Source: Gammaproteobacteria bacterium
GTDB taxonomy: Bacteria; Pseudomonadota; Gammaproteobacteria; Steroidobacterales; Steroidobacteraceae
Direction of reading: 5' to 3'
Length of the DNA stretch: 32,205 nucleotides
Assembly: GCA_012026925.1 (NCBI GenBank)
Contig: VEPJ01000084.1
Span: 1-32,205, forward strand
Shown: piece by piece, positions 16,014-24,358 of the stretch
How positions within the stretch are numbered: position 1 is the first letter of the stretch
How the letters are laid out: every line of letters begins with the position of its first letter
The notes under the pieces: generated by a model
What the model was told of the DNA's origin: nothing
Databases searched by the model: none
The model's input: only the letters and a program-made list of their open reading frames with translations
Position numbers and translations under genes: made by a program

Positions 16014-16505
16014 ATGCTCATCGCCCAGGACAAGGTCGTTCTCATCCACTACACGCTGACCAACGAGGAGGGGCAGGTGCTCGACAGCTCGTCGGGCGGC
16101 GACCCGCTCGCCTACATCCACGGCCAGGGCAACATCATCCCGGGCCTCGAGAAGGCGCTCGAGGGCAGGCAGGCCGGCGACAAGCTGAACGTGCGCGTCG
16201 AGCCGTCGGAAGGTTACGGGGTGCGCGACGACTCGCTGATCCAGCAGGTGCCGCGCCGCGCCTTCGGCGGCGTGAAGGACGTGCAACCCGGGATGCAGTT
16301 CCACGCCCAGTCGTCGCAGGGCCAGACGCGGGTCGTGACGGTTACGCGGATCCAGGGCGACATGGTCACGGTGGATGGCAACCACCCGCTCGCGGGCGAG
16401 GTGCTGACCTTCGACGTCGAGGTCACGGAGGTCCGCGACGCGACCGGGGAGGAACTCGAGCACGGCCACGTCCACGGGCCCGGCGGTCACCACCACCACG
16501 GCTGA
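16014..16505 (+). CDS. slyD: FKBP-type peptidyl-prolyl isomerase, SlyD type
   Basis: 163-residue cytoplasmic prolyl isomerase and chaperone. The FKBP half opens VVLIHYTLTNEEGQVLDSSS and continues YIHGQGNIIPGLEKALEG, with GDKLNVRVEPSEGYGVRDD leading into the inserted chaperone flap (about residues 70-125), then returns in NHPLAGEVLTFDVEVTEVR. The C-terminal tail EHGHVHGPGGHHHHG is His-rich, as in SlyD proteins that bind nickel, but it is short and has no Cys. GGAG lies 8-11 bases before the ATG at 16014. The frame is open upstream into the DUF4870-like gene in another phase, which is not coding. Confidence 0.93.
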   Translation: MLIAQDKVVLIHYTLTNEEGQVLDSSSGGDPLAYIHGQGNIIPGLEKALEGRQAGDKLNVRVEPSEGYGVRDDSLIQQVPRRAFGGVKDVQPGMQFHAQSSQGQTRVVTVTRIQGDMVTVDGNHPLAGEVLTFDVEVTEVRDATGEELEHGHVHGPGGHHHHG

Positions 16506-16663
16506 CGCGGCCCCGGAATTGCGGACTGGTTCGCAAAGCTACCCAGCGGTATCGGTGTGATCCGTAGCGACGGGCTCCGTGCCGGTCGTAAACTCGCTTC
16601 CTACGTGGATGCCTCGAACCGCGCGCAGCGGAGCGCTGCGCCGGGGCGTTCCTGGGAGTGACC

Positions 16664-17284
16664 ATGAAGAAGACAGCACTTCTCGCATTGCTAGCAGCCG
16701 GTGCCCTCGCCGCGTCCGCGGCCCAGGCTCAGCAGGACCCATGGATCGTCAAGGGCGGCATGGCCTACCTGATGCCCAAGAGCAATCCGGGCAGCCTCAA
16801 CGACAACGGCACCAAGCTCGACGTCGAAGTGGACGACGCCTGGGGCTTCACGTTCACCGTCGCGTACATGTTCGACCAGCACTGGGCGCTCGAGCTGCTC
16901 GGCTCCTTGCCGTTCAAGCACGACATCAACGTCAAGGGCGTGGGCAAGGTCGCCGAGACGGACCTGTTGCCGCCGACCGTGAGCGCACTCTGGTACTTCA
17001 ATGAAGGCGGTCGGGTGCGGCCGTACCTCGGCGCCGGCGTGAACTTCACCGAGTTCTTCAACGAGAAACCCGGCAGCCTGCACCTCAAGGGCTCGATCGG
17101 GCCTGCTGCCGCGGCCGGCATGGACGTCATGTTCAACAAGCACTGGTTCGGCACGATCGACCTGCGCTACATCCGCGTGAATACGGACGTCCGGGCGAAC
17201 GGCAGCTCGCACAACTACGGGACGCTCGACCTGAACCCGTTCGTGGCCGGCGTGATGGTTGGCTATCGCTTCGCCGGCCGCTGA
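16664..17284 (+). CDS. ompW: OmpW-family outer-membrane beta-barrel protein
   Basis: 206-residue precursor. The signal peptide (MKKTALLALLAAGALAASA, cleavage near AQA/QQDP at residue 23) is followed by an eight-stranded barrel typical of OmpW. Characteristic stretches are WIVKGGMAYLMPKS, FTVAYMFDQHWALELLGSLP, PPTVSALWYF, VRPYLGAGVNFTEFF and NPFVAGVMVGYRF. OmpW proteins form narrow hydrophobic channels, and some respond to stress or osmolarity. The last residues AGR follow the normal aromatic barrel end F, and those codons overlap the end of the convergent transpeptidase gene by 22 bases. I take the ATG at 16664, with GGGAGTG just upstream; the GTG at 16658 is part of that Shine-Dalgarno. Confidence 0.93.
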   Translation: MKKTALLALLAAGALAASAAQAQQDPWIVKGGMAYLMPKSNPGSLNDNGTKLDVEVDDAWGFTFTVAYMFDQHWALELLGSLPFKHDINVKGVGKVAETDLLPPTVSALWYFNEGGRVRPYLGAGVNFTEFFNEKPGSLHLKGSIGPAAAAGMDVMFNKHWFGTIDLRYIRVNTDVRANGSSHNYGTLDLNPFVAGVMVGYRFAGR

Positions 17285-18945
17285 AAATCGGCGTCGAGCG
17301 CCGCGAGCAGCGGCGGGTCGCGCCCGTAGATGTCGTTGCGGAAGATGATCTGGCCGTCCGGGGTCGGCTGCGCCGTCCAGTAGAGCAGCAGCACCGGCAC
17401 CGGCCTGGCCAGGTTGACGGTCTTCATCTCGCCGGTCGCGACCACCTCGGCCATCGTCTTCTGGTTCCAGCGTTCCGGATCGTTCAGCACGAGTTCGGCC
17501 AGCTCGAAGGCCTTCTGCACGCGGATGCACCCGGAGCTGAACGTGCGCTCGTCCTTGTCGAACAGGTTCTTCGTCGGCGTGTCGTGCAGGTACACCGAGT
17601 ACTTGTTCGGGAACATGATCTTGACCAGCCCGAGCGCGTTCTCGTCGCCCGGGTCCTGGCGCAGCGTGTACGGCGGCAGGTTGCCCGCGCCGTAGCGGCT
17701 CCAGTTCACCGAGTACGGGTTCACCTCGCGGCCGCTCGCATCCAGGACGCGGATGTTGTTGCGCTTCAGGTAACCCGGATCCTTCCTGATGACCGGCAGC
17801 TTGTCCTTGACGAGGATGCCGGGCGGGATCGTCCACGTCGGGTTGAAGACCACGTAGGTGATAAGTGACTTGAAGATCGGCGTCTCGCGGTACGGGCGGC
17901 CGACGATGACCTTCGAGGTCCAGATCGGCTCGTCGTTGCGGTAGTAGGAGACGTAGAAGCCCGCCACGTCGACGAGCACGAAATCGCCCTTGAGTTCGTG
18001 CATCACCCAGCGCGCCCGCTCGAGGTTGATGCGGATCTGGTCGATGCGTGCGGCAACGGGGACATTGAGCGCCGCGAGCGTTCCCGGGCCGACGGCGCCG
18101 TCCGGCGTGAGGCCGTGTCGATCCTGGAAGCGCTTTACCGCGGCGTCGAGATCGGCGTCGAACACCGTGTCGTACGGTGGTGTGGGCGGCTGCAGGTCGC
18201 CCGGCATGTCCCGTGTCACCTTCAGCCGATAGCGGAGCGCGGGCACGCGCGGATCGCTTTCGCCGAGCTTCATCGTCGGGCCGCCGGCAAGCGCCGACCA
18301 GCCGCCCGCCGCCTGCAGCGCGCGGTATTCCTTCAGCTGTTCCCGCGCCCGCCGGTACCAGGTGCTCTGCGGCCGTGCACGGTCGAAGGCCTGCCGGATC
18401 TCGCCGGCGGCGATGGCGTTGCGGAAGCGCTCGAATCCCGCCTCGACATCGAGCGGCCGCGTGGAAAAATTCCACTGCGAACTCAGCTTCTCGGGATCCA
18501 CCTTGCCGAAATAGAGGTGATACAGCGCGAGCATCATCGCGTCGGTCGCGACGACCTCGAGGTCGGCCTGCTCCGGCGCAGGCAGGGCCTTTCCGCCGCG
18601 CATGTCCGAGCGGAAGGACTGCAACGCCACCACGTGGTAGTCCACCGGGTCGAGCCCGTCATTCTGCATGTCCGCAATCGCGGCGATCAGCTGGTCGAGC
18701 TGCGCCGGGTCGCGCCATCGCGGCTGGAACTGCTCGGCCTCGTAGTAACGGGCGACGCCATCCGCGGCGACGATGGACGAGCCGCGCACGACGTGCGCGC
18801 CGGGGTCGTCCGTGCCTGCGTAACGCAGCTGGTCGACGCGCTCGCGGATCGCTTCGGTCGCGTCCGCCGGCTGGGCGGAGGCGACGAGCGAGAACGAGAG
18901 CGCCGCAAGTGCGACGAGCAATGCATGCAGGAGGCGTAACCGCAC
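17263..18945 (-). CDS. L,D-transpeptidase, YcbB/LdtD type
   Basis: 560-residue periplasmic enzyme that makes 3-3 cross-links in peptidoglycan or modifies it. Order: signal peptide ending LVASA/QP (about residue 24), an LdtD-type scaffold (FGKVDPEKLSSQWNFS, about 145-162), a peptidoglycan-binding domain (DAAVKRFQDRHGLTPDGAVG, about 267-290), and a YkuD catalytic domain (about 320-495). The catalytic Cys473 is in FSSGCIRV, preceded by YLHDTPTKNLF with the active-site His. The GTG at 18945 is preferred because GAGGAGA lies 7 bases before it and it gives a normal signal peptide. An ATG at 19002 overlaps the rimO stop (ATGA) but adds 19 Arg-rich residues. It is transcribed after rimO. Confidence 0.92.
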   Translation of the reverse strand: MRLRLLHALLVALAALSFSLVASAQPADATEAIRERVDQLRYAGTDDPGAHVVRGSSIVAADGVARYYEAEQFQPRWRDPAQLDQLIAAIADMQNDGLDPVDYHVVALQSFRSDMRGGKALPAPEQADLEVVATDAMMLALYHLYFGKVDPEKLSSQWNFSTRPLDVEAGFERFRNAIAAGEIRQAFDRARPQSTWYRRAREQLKEYRALQAAGGWSALAGGPTMKLGESDPRVPALRYRLKVTRDMPGDLQPPTPPYDTVFDADLDAAVKRFQDRHGLTPDGAVGPGTLAALNVPVAARIDQIRINLERARWVMHELKGDFVLVDVAGFYVSYYRNDEPIWTSKVIVGRPYRETPIFKSLITYVVFNPTWTIPPGILVKDKLPVIRKDPGYLKRNNIRVLDASGREVNPYSVNWSRYGAGNLPPYTLRQDPGDENALGLVKIMFPNKYSVYLHDTPTKNLFDKDERTFSSGCIRVQKAFELAELVLNDPERWNQKTMAEVVATGEMKTVNLARPVPVLLLYWTAQPTPDGQIIFRNDIYGRDPPLLAALDADFQRPAKR

Positions 18946-18998
18946 GGACGATTCTCCTCGGGCTGGCCGACGCGTGGGGCGCCTGCGTGTCGTTGCGA

Positions 18999-20321
18999 TC
19001 ACCGGCCGCGCGCGAGTTTCGCGACCAGGTCGTAGTCACTGGCGGCCGTGATCTCGACGACCGCCCAGTCGCCGGGCCGGAGCTTGCCCGGCTTCGGGAT
19101 CCGCACGGTCCCGTCGATCTCCGGAGCGTCGGCGGCGGAGCGTGCCAGAGCCTCGCCGTCGTCCACCGCATCGACGAGCACGCGCATCCTGCGACCGACC
19201 TTCGCGGCGAGCTTCTCCGCGCTGATCCTCGCGGCGAGCTCCATGAAGCGGTCGAGCCGCTCCTGCTTCACTTCGTCTGGTACCGGGTCGGGCAGCGCAT
19301 TCGCCGCCGCCCCTTCCACCGGTGAGTACTTGAAGCAGCCGACGCGGTCGAGTCGCGCTTCCGCGAGCCACTCGAGCAGGATCTCGAAGTCGCGCTCGGT
19401 CTCGCCGGGGAACCCGACGATGAAGGTGCTGCGGATCGTGATGTCCGGGCAGATCTCGCGCCAGCGCCGGATGCGCTCGAGCGTGTTCTCGGCGTGCGCC
19501 GGGCGCTTCATGAGCTTGAGCACGCGCGGGCTGCCGTGCTGGAACGGCACGTCGAGGTACGGCAGCACCTTGCCGTCCGCCATGAGCGGGATGACTTCGT
19601 CCACGTGCGGGTACGGATAGACGTAGTGCAGCCGCACCCACGCGCCGAGCGAACCGAGCGAGCGTGCGAGATCCGTGAAGCGCGCCTTCACCGGCTTGCC
19701 GCCCCAGAATCCCGTGGCGTACCTGAGGTCGGAGCCGTAGGCGCTCGTGTCCTGCGAGATGACCAGCAGCTCCTTCACGCCAGCCTTCACGAGGCGCTCG
19801 GCTTCGAGCATCACCTCGCCGATCGGGCGGCTGGCGAGATCGCCGCGCATCGAGGGGATGATGCAGAACGTGCAGCGGTGGTTGCAGCCTTCGGAAATCT
19901 TCAGGTAGGCATAGTGCCGTGGCGTGAGGCGGATGCCCTGCGGCGGCACGAGGTCCACGAACGGGTCGTGCAGCGGCGGCAGCTCCGCGTGCACCGCGCT
20001 GACCACTTCCTCGTAGGCGTGCGCGCCGGTCACCTTGAGCACGCTCGGGTGCCGATCCGTGATCGTCTCGGGCCGCGCGCCGAGGCAGCCGGTGACGATC
20101 ACCTTGCCGTTGCGCGCGATGGCTTCACCGATGGCGTCGAGTGACTCGTGCACCGCGTCGTCGATGAAGCCGCACGTGTTGACGACGACGAGGTTCGCGT
20201 CCTCGTAGGAGCCCACGACGTCGTACCCTTCCGCGCGCAACCGCGTGAGGATGCGCTCGGAGTCCACCAGCGCCTTGGGACAGCCGAGCGAGACGAAGCC
20301 GATCTTCGGGGCGGAGGCCAA
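18999..20321 (-). CDS. rimO: Ribosomal protein uS12 methylthiotransferase RimO
   Basis: Radical-SAM enzyme that adds a methylthio group to Asp89 of ribosomal protein S12. The N-terminal methylthiotransferase domain has its three cluster cysteines in [23 protein letters not shown] and [10 protein letters not shown]. The radical-SAM motif CNHRCTFC follows in [22 protein letters not shown]-terminal TRAM domain (about 370-440) carries [30 protein letters not shown] separates RimO from MiaB. I choose the TTG at 20321, one base after the TAA of the upstream gene, because it leaves the usual five residues before [10 protein letters not shown]; a GTG at 20351 would add 10 residues with no Shine-Dalgarno. 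Second gene of a leftward operon with the L,D-transpeptidase. Confidence 0.95.
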   Translation of the reverse strand: MASAPKIGFVSLGCPKALVDSERILTRLRAEGYDVVGSYEDANLVVVNTCGFIDDAVHESLDAIGEAIARNGKVIVTGCLGARPETITDRHPSVLKVTGAHAYEEVVSAVHAELPPLHDPFVDLVPPQGIRLTPRHYAYLKISEGCNHRCTFCIIPSMRGDLASRPIGEVMLEAERLVKAGVKELLVISQDTSAYGSDLRYATGFWGGKPVKARFTDLARSLGSLGAWVRLHYVYPYPHVDEVIPLMADGKVLPYLDVPFQHGSPRVLKLMKRPAHAENTLERIRRWREICPDITIRSTFIVGFPGETERDFEILLEWLAEARLDRVGCFKYSPVEGAAANALPDPVPDEVKQERLDRFMELAARISAEKLAAKVGRRMRVLVDAVDDGEALARSAADAPEIDGTVRIPKPGKLRPGDWAVVEITAASDYDLVAKLARGR

Positions 20322-20322
20322 G

Positions 20323-20592
20323 TTACTCGAAGCCGCACATGCCGCCGCCACAGGCGGGCGTGCCGCAGGGGCCGGTGTCGCACGGGCGCTCCTGCTTGCT
20401 GCCGAGCGAGCCCGCGTGGATCACGTTGCCGCCCGTGATCAGGCGCTCGACCTTCGCATTGCCGGGCGTGCCGCCCAGCGGGATGCCGGCCTTCTTGCAG
20501 AGCTCGCCCCAGGTGGCGACGCGGTCCGCCATCTTGTGGCTGATCTCGACGACGCGGCCGTTGGCGGGGCAGTGATAGTCGTAGGTGGGCAT
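20323..20592 (-). CDS. FmdB-like zinc-ribbon-type small protein
   Basis: 89-residue protein starting [20 protein letters not shown]. The opening resembles the FmdB regulatory-protein family (MPxYxYxC), but the usual second CxxC of the ribbon is not adjacent. Instead cysteines cluster at the C-terminus ([20 protein letters not shown]). I use the ATG at 20592 because upstream codons in the frame are Arg/Pro-rich and the family begins here. It directly precedes rimO (TAA then TTG one base later), so the two are probably co-translated. The role is unknown, and metal binding is inferred from the cysteines only. Confidence 0.8.
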   Translation of the reverse strand: MPTYDYHCPANGRVVEISHKMADRVATWGELCKKAGIPLGGTPGNAKVERLITGGNVIHAGSLGSKQERPCDTGPCGTPACGGGMCGFE

Positions 20593-20626
20593 GGCTGTGC
20601 AGAAAACTGATGCGAAACAGCCGCAT

Positions 20627-20632
20627 ATTCTA
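20627..20632 (-). promoter_or_regulatory. Candidate -10 box for the FmdB-like/rimO/transpeptidase operon
   Basis: Read leftward, TAGAAT lies 34 bases before the ATG at 20592. No convincing -35 is present at the normal spacing. A GC hairpin (GAGGGCC-N5-GGCCCTC, 20636-20654) lies immediately upstream. Confidence 0.35.
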
Positions 20633-20716
20633 GCGGAGGGCCCCGGCGGCCCTCTGGATCGTGTCGTGGCGTTCCGGGTCGGGGTCGCCACTGCAATCGA
20701 ACAGGTCGATTGATTA

Positions 20717-20745
20717 AGTCGAATTTTTAGTGATTTTTATCGACT
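20717..20745 (+). promoter_or_regulatory. AT-rich inverted repeat upstream of the pirin gene
   Basis: AGTCGA (20717-20722) and TCGACT (20740-20745) are perfect inverted arms around a 17-base AT-rich core in which ATTTTT occurs twice. TATTCT (20756-20761) just downstream is a possible -10 box. The composition contrasts sharply with the surrounding GC-rich DNA. The layout fits a regulator site at the pirin-GST promoter; the regulator is unknown. Confidence 0.4.
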
Positions 20746-20790
20746 GGATGCAGGCTATTCTGCTTCCTGATTTCATCGAGGAGGTTCGCC

Positions 20791-21492
20791 ATGGCTGACA
20801 TCCGACGCGCCGGGGACCGCGGCTACGCCGACCACGGCTGGCTCCGCTCCTACCACTCGTTCTCCTTTGCGGACTACTGGGATCCGCGGCACGTCCAGTT
20901 CGGCGTGCTGCGCGTCATCAACGAGGACCGCGTCGTGCCCGGCGCCGGCTTCGGCACCCATGGTCACCGCGACATGGAGATCCTGAGCTACGTGCTCGAC
21001 GGCGAGCTCGCGCACAAGGACTCGACCGGCACGAGCTCCGTCATCCGGCCTGGCGACGTGCAGCGCATGAGTGCGGGCCGCGGCGTGATGCACAGCGAAT
21101 TCAACAACTCGCACGAGAAGCCGGTGCATTTCCTGCAGATCTGGATCCAGCCGGACGTGGCCGGCATCGCGCCCGAGTACGAGCAGACGCGTTTCGAGCC
21201 GGAGGAGAAGCGCGGCAGGCTGCGGCTCATCGCCTCGCCCGACGGCACCGACGGTTCGGTGCGCATCCACCAGGACGCGCGCGTGTACGCCGGGCTGTTC
21301 GACGGCGCCGAAGCAGGTAACCTGCAGGTCGCGCGCGGCCGGCGCCTTTACGTTCACGTGGCCCGTGGCAAGGTCACGGCGAACGGCGAGGCGCTCGGGG
21401 CCGGCGACGCATTGAAACTGACGGATGCGACTGCGCTGAGCCTGACGCAGGGCTCGGACGCGGAAGTGATCGTATTCGACCTGCCCGAATGA
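20791..21492 (+). CDS. Pirin family protein (YhhW-like)
   Basis: 233-residue bicupin of the pirin family. Bacterial members such as E. coli YhhW have quercetin 2,3-dioxygenase activity, and others act as redox sensors. The metal site in the N-terminal cupin is complete: GAGFGTHGHRDMEILSYVLD gives two His, and SAGRGVMHSEFN gives the third His with the Glu. The start MADIRRAGDRGYADHGWLRS and HSFSFADYWDPRHVQFG are family signatures. A strong Shine-Dalgarno (GAGGAGG) precedes the ATG. The final codons overlap the GST gene by 4 bases (ATGA), so the two are translated together. The true substrate is unknown. Confidence 0.93.
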   Translation: MADIRRAGDRGYADHGWLRSYHSFSFADYWDPRHVQFGVLRVINEDRVVPGAGFGTHGHRDMEILSYVLDGELAHKDSTGTSSVIRPGDVQRMSAGRGVMHSEFNNSHEKPVHFLQIWIQPDVAGIAPEYEQTRFEPEEKRGRLRLIASPDGTDGSVRIHQDARVYAGLFDGAEAGNLQVARGRRLYVHVARGKVTANGEALGAGDALKLTDATALSLTQGSDAEVIVFDLPE

Positions 21493-22160
21493 CCGACGCG
21501 CCGGGAGCGAAAAGGAGAAGCCGCGTGTACACGTTCTACTATTCCCCCGGCACTGCGAGCCTGGTGGTGCATGCTGCGCTGCTCGAGATCGGTGCCCCGT
21601 ACCGGCTCGAGCGGGTCGACTTCGACAAGGACCAGCAGCACAGCGCCGAGTACCTGCGCCTCAACCCGCGCGGGCAGGTGCCGACGCTCGTCATCGACGG
21701 CAAGCCGTACTTCGAGTCCGCGGCGCTGCTGATGATCCTCGCGGAGCGCCATCCCGAGGCGAAGCTCGCGCCGCCGCCGGGCAGCGCGTTGAGGCCCGAC
21801 TGGTACCAGTGGATCGTCTTTCTCACCACCACGTTCGGCGCGAATTTCCGACAGTGGTTCTACCCGCCGGACCTCGGCTCCCATGAACATCCGCCTGCCG
21901 TGCGCGACGCGCTGCGCCGGAAGATCGAGGACTCATGGTCACTGCTGGACGAGCACCTGCAGCAGCACGGGCCCTACATGCTGGGTGCAGAGTTCTCCGC
22001 CGCGGACCTGCTCGCCACGATGTACATGCGCTGGTCGCGCAACATGCCGAAGCCGGCGCTCGAGTGGCCGGCACTGCGTCGGCTCGCAGACCTGGTGCGC
22101 AGCCGCCCGAGCTGGGTGCGGCTCTGCGAGCTCGAAGGGCTCACGGACTGGCGCGGCTGA
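21489..22160 (+). CDS. Glutathione S-transferase family protein
   Basis: 223-residue cytoplasmic GST. The thioredoxin-like N-terminal domain (about 12-90) has VYTFYYSPGTASLVVHAALL with a candidate catalytic Ser/Tyr, then NPRGQVPTLVIDGKPYFESAALLMIL, which includes the cis-Pro (VPTL) and the glutathione-binding ES. The helical C-terminal domain (about 100-215) carries the N-capping motif FSAADLLATMYMRW. It overlaps the pirin gene by ATGA. The pair may handle electrophilic or aromatic compounds together, but that is inference. Its stop codon directly abuts the stop codon of the convergent MATE gene with no base between. Confidence 0.93.
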   Translation: MTDAPGAKRRSRVYTFYYSPGTASLVVHAALLEIGAPYRLERVDFDKDQQHSAEYLRLNPRGQVPTLVIDGKPYFESAALLMILAERHPEAKLAPPPGSALRPDWYQWIVFLTTTFGANFRQWFYPPDLGSHEHPPAVRDALRRKIEDSWSLLDEHLQQHGPYMLGAEFSAADLLATMYMRWSRNMPKPALEWPALRRLADLVRSRPSWVRLCELEGLTDWRG

Positions 22161-23609
22161 CTAGATGCGGATGCTGCGCCACGCGCCGGAGCGCCAGCGC
22201 AGGTAGAGCGCGCCGCCGAGCAGCAGCACGTAGGTGAGGAGCGCGAACCAGCCGCCGACGGCGCCAAGTCCGAACTGCGGCAACCCCTGCACCCATCCCT
22301 GGCCGGGCGCGAACGACAGGACGTGCGCGAGCGGCACGAACACGCCCCACGACAGCACGACGAACAGGATCGCGGGGACCCGCACGTCGCCGGCGCCGCG
22401 CAGCGCGAATCCCGCGCCGAGGTTGAGGCCGTCGAAGACCTGGTAGCCCGCGGCGATCCAGAGCAGCACGACGCCGAGCTTCACGACCGCGGCCGCCTGC
22501 GGATCGCCCGCCGTCACGAACGCGGGCATCACCCAGGGACCCGCCGCGGCCAGCAGCACGCCGATCGCTCCCATGAACGCGACGGTGATCACGATGATCG
22601 TGTTGCCCAGCGTCCGCGCCCAGTCCCTGTCGCCGGCGCCGATCGCCTGTCCGACCAGCGTCGTGCCCGCAAGTGCAATGCCGAGACCCGGCATGTAGGC
22701 CGCCGACGTCAGCATCATCACGATCTGCGTCACGGCTCCCTCGACCTGGCTCAGCCGCACCTGCATCAACTGGAAGAGCGAGACGCCGAAGAGGTCCGCC
22801 GCGTACATGAGCCCCATCGGCAGGCCGATCCTGAACTGCCGCAGCAGGCTCTGCGCGTCCGGGCGCCAGGTGAGGTGCGAGCGAAAGTCGCGCCGCAGGT
22901 CGTCGCGCAGGAACACGGTCGTGGCGAAGAGCAGCCCGCAGACCATGCTCGCGTTCGTCGCCCACGCGGAGCCCGCGATGCCCCACCCGAGGCGGAAGAT
23001 GAACACGTCGTTCAGCGCGGCGTTGACGAGCGCGACGAGCGTGCTCGTCATCACCGTGACGCGCGGCCGGGAGATGCCGTTGAAGAAGCCGAGGACCGCC
23101 CACAGCGCCACGCCAATCGGCGCGCCGACCATGCGCGGCCACCAGAACTCCGCGGCCTGCTGCGTGACGTCGGCGCCGAGCCCGAACGGCGACAGGATGG
23201 CCCCGCCGAGCCACGCCAGCGCAGCGAACAAGGGCACCGTGAGCAGCGCACCCCACATTGCCACCCATACCGCGTGTCCCGCACGCCAGCGCCGTCCGCC
23301 GCCGACGGCCTGCGCCACGATGGTCTGCACCGCGAGTCCGATGCCGCCGAACACCATGACGAAGAACAGCACGATCCAGTAGATGGCGGCCATGCCCGCC
23401 ATCGCGGTGGTCGAGATGTGCCCGATGAACCAGGTGTCGGTGAGGCTGATCACGACCTGCAGGCCGCTGTTCAGCATCAGGGGGAAGGCGAGCGCGCCGA
23501 TGGCGCGGTAATCGACGTGGCGGTGGCCGTCAGCCCCGATGCGCTCGGCGGGCAGCGCGCGGCCGCGGCCCGGTGTGGCAGTCGCGGGCGATGGCTGCGC
23601 GTCCGCCAT
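22161..23609 (-). CDS. MATE family efflux transporter
   Basis: 482-residue inner-membrane antiporter with about 12 helices in two related halves. It expels drugs or other compounds using a Na+ or H+ gradient. The first half starts ALAFPLMLNSGLQVVISLTD followed by TWFIGHISTTAMAGMAA, a MATE hallmark. GIGLAVQTIVAQAVGGGRR and the second-half RIGLPMGLMYAADLFGVSLF with GIALAGTTLVGQAIGAGDRD are the corresponding repeats. The N-terminal 30 residues are polar. It is the second gene of a leftward pair with the DedA-family gene, starting 9 bases after that gene's stop. The substrate cannot be told from sequence. Confidence 0.94.
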   Translation of the reverse strand: MADAQPSPATATPGRGRALPAERIGADGHRHVDYRAIGALAFPLMLNSGLQVVISLTDTWFIGHISTTAMAGMAAIYWIVLFFVMVFGGIGLAVQTIVAQAVGGGRRWRAGHAVWVAMWGALLTVPLFAALAWLGGAILSPFGLGADVTQQAAEFWWPRMVGAPIGVALWAVLGFFNGISRPRVTVMTSTLVALVNAALNDVFIFRLGWGIAGSAWATNASMVCGLLFATTVFLRDDLRRDFRSHLTWRPDAQSLLRQFRIGLPMGLMYAADLFGVSLFQLMQVRLSQVEGAVTQIVMMLTSAAYMPGLGIALAGTTLVGQAIGAGDRDWARTLGNTIIVITVAFMGAIGVLLAAAGPWVMPAFVTAGDPQAAAVVKLGVVLLWIAAGYQVFDGLNLGAGFALRGAGDVRVPAILFVVLSWGVFVPLAHVLSFAPGQGWVQGLPQFGLGAVGGWFALLTYVLLLGGALYLRWRSGAWRSIRI

Positions 23610-23618
23610 CGGCTCGCG

Positions 23619-24242
23619 TCACTTGCGCTTGCGCATGTGGCGGTGGACGAAGATGTAGTAGAGCCCCCACAGGAAGACCATCAGGCCGCCGCCCCACAAT
23701 GTGATGCGGTGCAGGCTGCCCTCGAGCAACTGCTTGTCCTGGCCCGCGGTGACGCCGAGCCACACGAGCACGCTGCACCACAGCGCCGAGCCCGCGCAGG
23801 TCGCGAGCGAGAACTTCCAGTAGTTGAGGCGCACGATGCCGGCCGGGATGCCGATCAGGTGCCGGATCACGGGCAGGATGCGCGAAATGAATACGCCCAT
23901 GCCGCCGTAGTGCGCGGCCCAGTTCTCGGCGTGCTCGATCTTCTCGGGCGTGATCATGATGTACCTGCCGTAGCGCATCAGCAGCGGGCGCCCGAGGAGC
24001 CGCGAGAGCCAGTACATCACCGTGGCGCCGAGCCACGAGCCGAAGGTGCCCGCCAGCACGATGCCGACATAGGTGAACGTGCCGCGCGAGTGCGCGAGGT
24101 AGGCGGCCGGCGGGATCACGAACTCGCTCGGGACCGGCAGGATCGAGCTCTCGGCCGCCATCAGCAGCACGATGAGCAGGTACCCGCCCTGGTCGAGGGC
24201 GCCGAGGTACCAGTGCATGAGCGGGGCGATGAGTTCGCGCAT
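23619..24242 (-). CDS. DedA family membrane protein
   Basis: 207-residue inner-membrane protein of the DedA (SNARE-associated/VTT) family. Members help recycle undecaprenyl phosphate and other lipid carriers, and affect membrane potential and cell division. The signature EssILPVPSEFVIPPAAYLA lies in the first half. FISRILPVIRHLIGIPAGIV gives the conserved R-P-R and G-PAG residues in the second. The end FVHRHMRKRK is basic and cytoplasmic. I take the ATG at 24242, as the upstream open frame is Arg/Pro-rich. It is first in a leftward pair with the MATE gene and diverges from the mscK-like gene. Confidence 0.92.
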   Translation of the reverse strand: MRELIAPLMHWYLGALDQGGYLLIVLLMAAESSILPVPSEFVIPPAAYLAHSRGTFTYVGIVLAGTFGSWLGATVMYWLSRLLGRPLLMRYGRYIMITPEKIEHAENWAAHYGGMGVFISRILPVIRHLIGIPAGIVRLNYWKFSLATCAGSALWCSVLVWLGVTAGQDKQLLEGSLHRITLWGGGLMVFLWGLYYIFVHRHMRKRK

Positions 24243-24292
24243 ACGAGCCCGGCATTCTGCCAGATCGCCGGGTTGCCGCCCCGGCGACCGCG

Positions 24293-24322
24293 TTGGGACG
24301 GGGCCGGGACTGATGCGACAAT
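24293..24322 (+). promoter_or_regulatory. Candidate sigma-70 promoter of the mscK-like gene
   Basis: TTGGGA (24293-24298), an 18-base spacer, then GACAAT (24317-24322) preceded by TGC as an extended -10. It lies 36 bases before the ATG at 24359 in the 116-base divergent gap with the DedA gene. Confidence 0.45.
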
Positions 24323-24358
24323 GCGGGGCCTTTCCTGGCTGGATGCGGATCGATCGCC

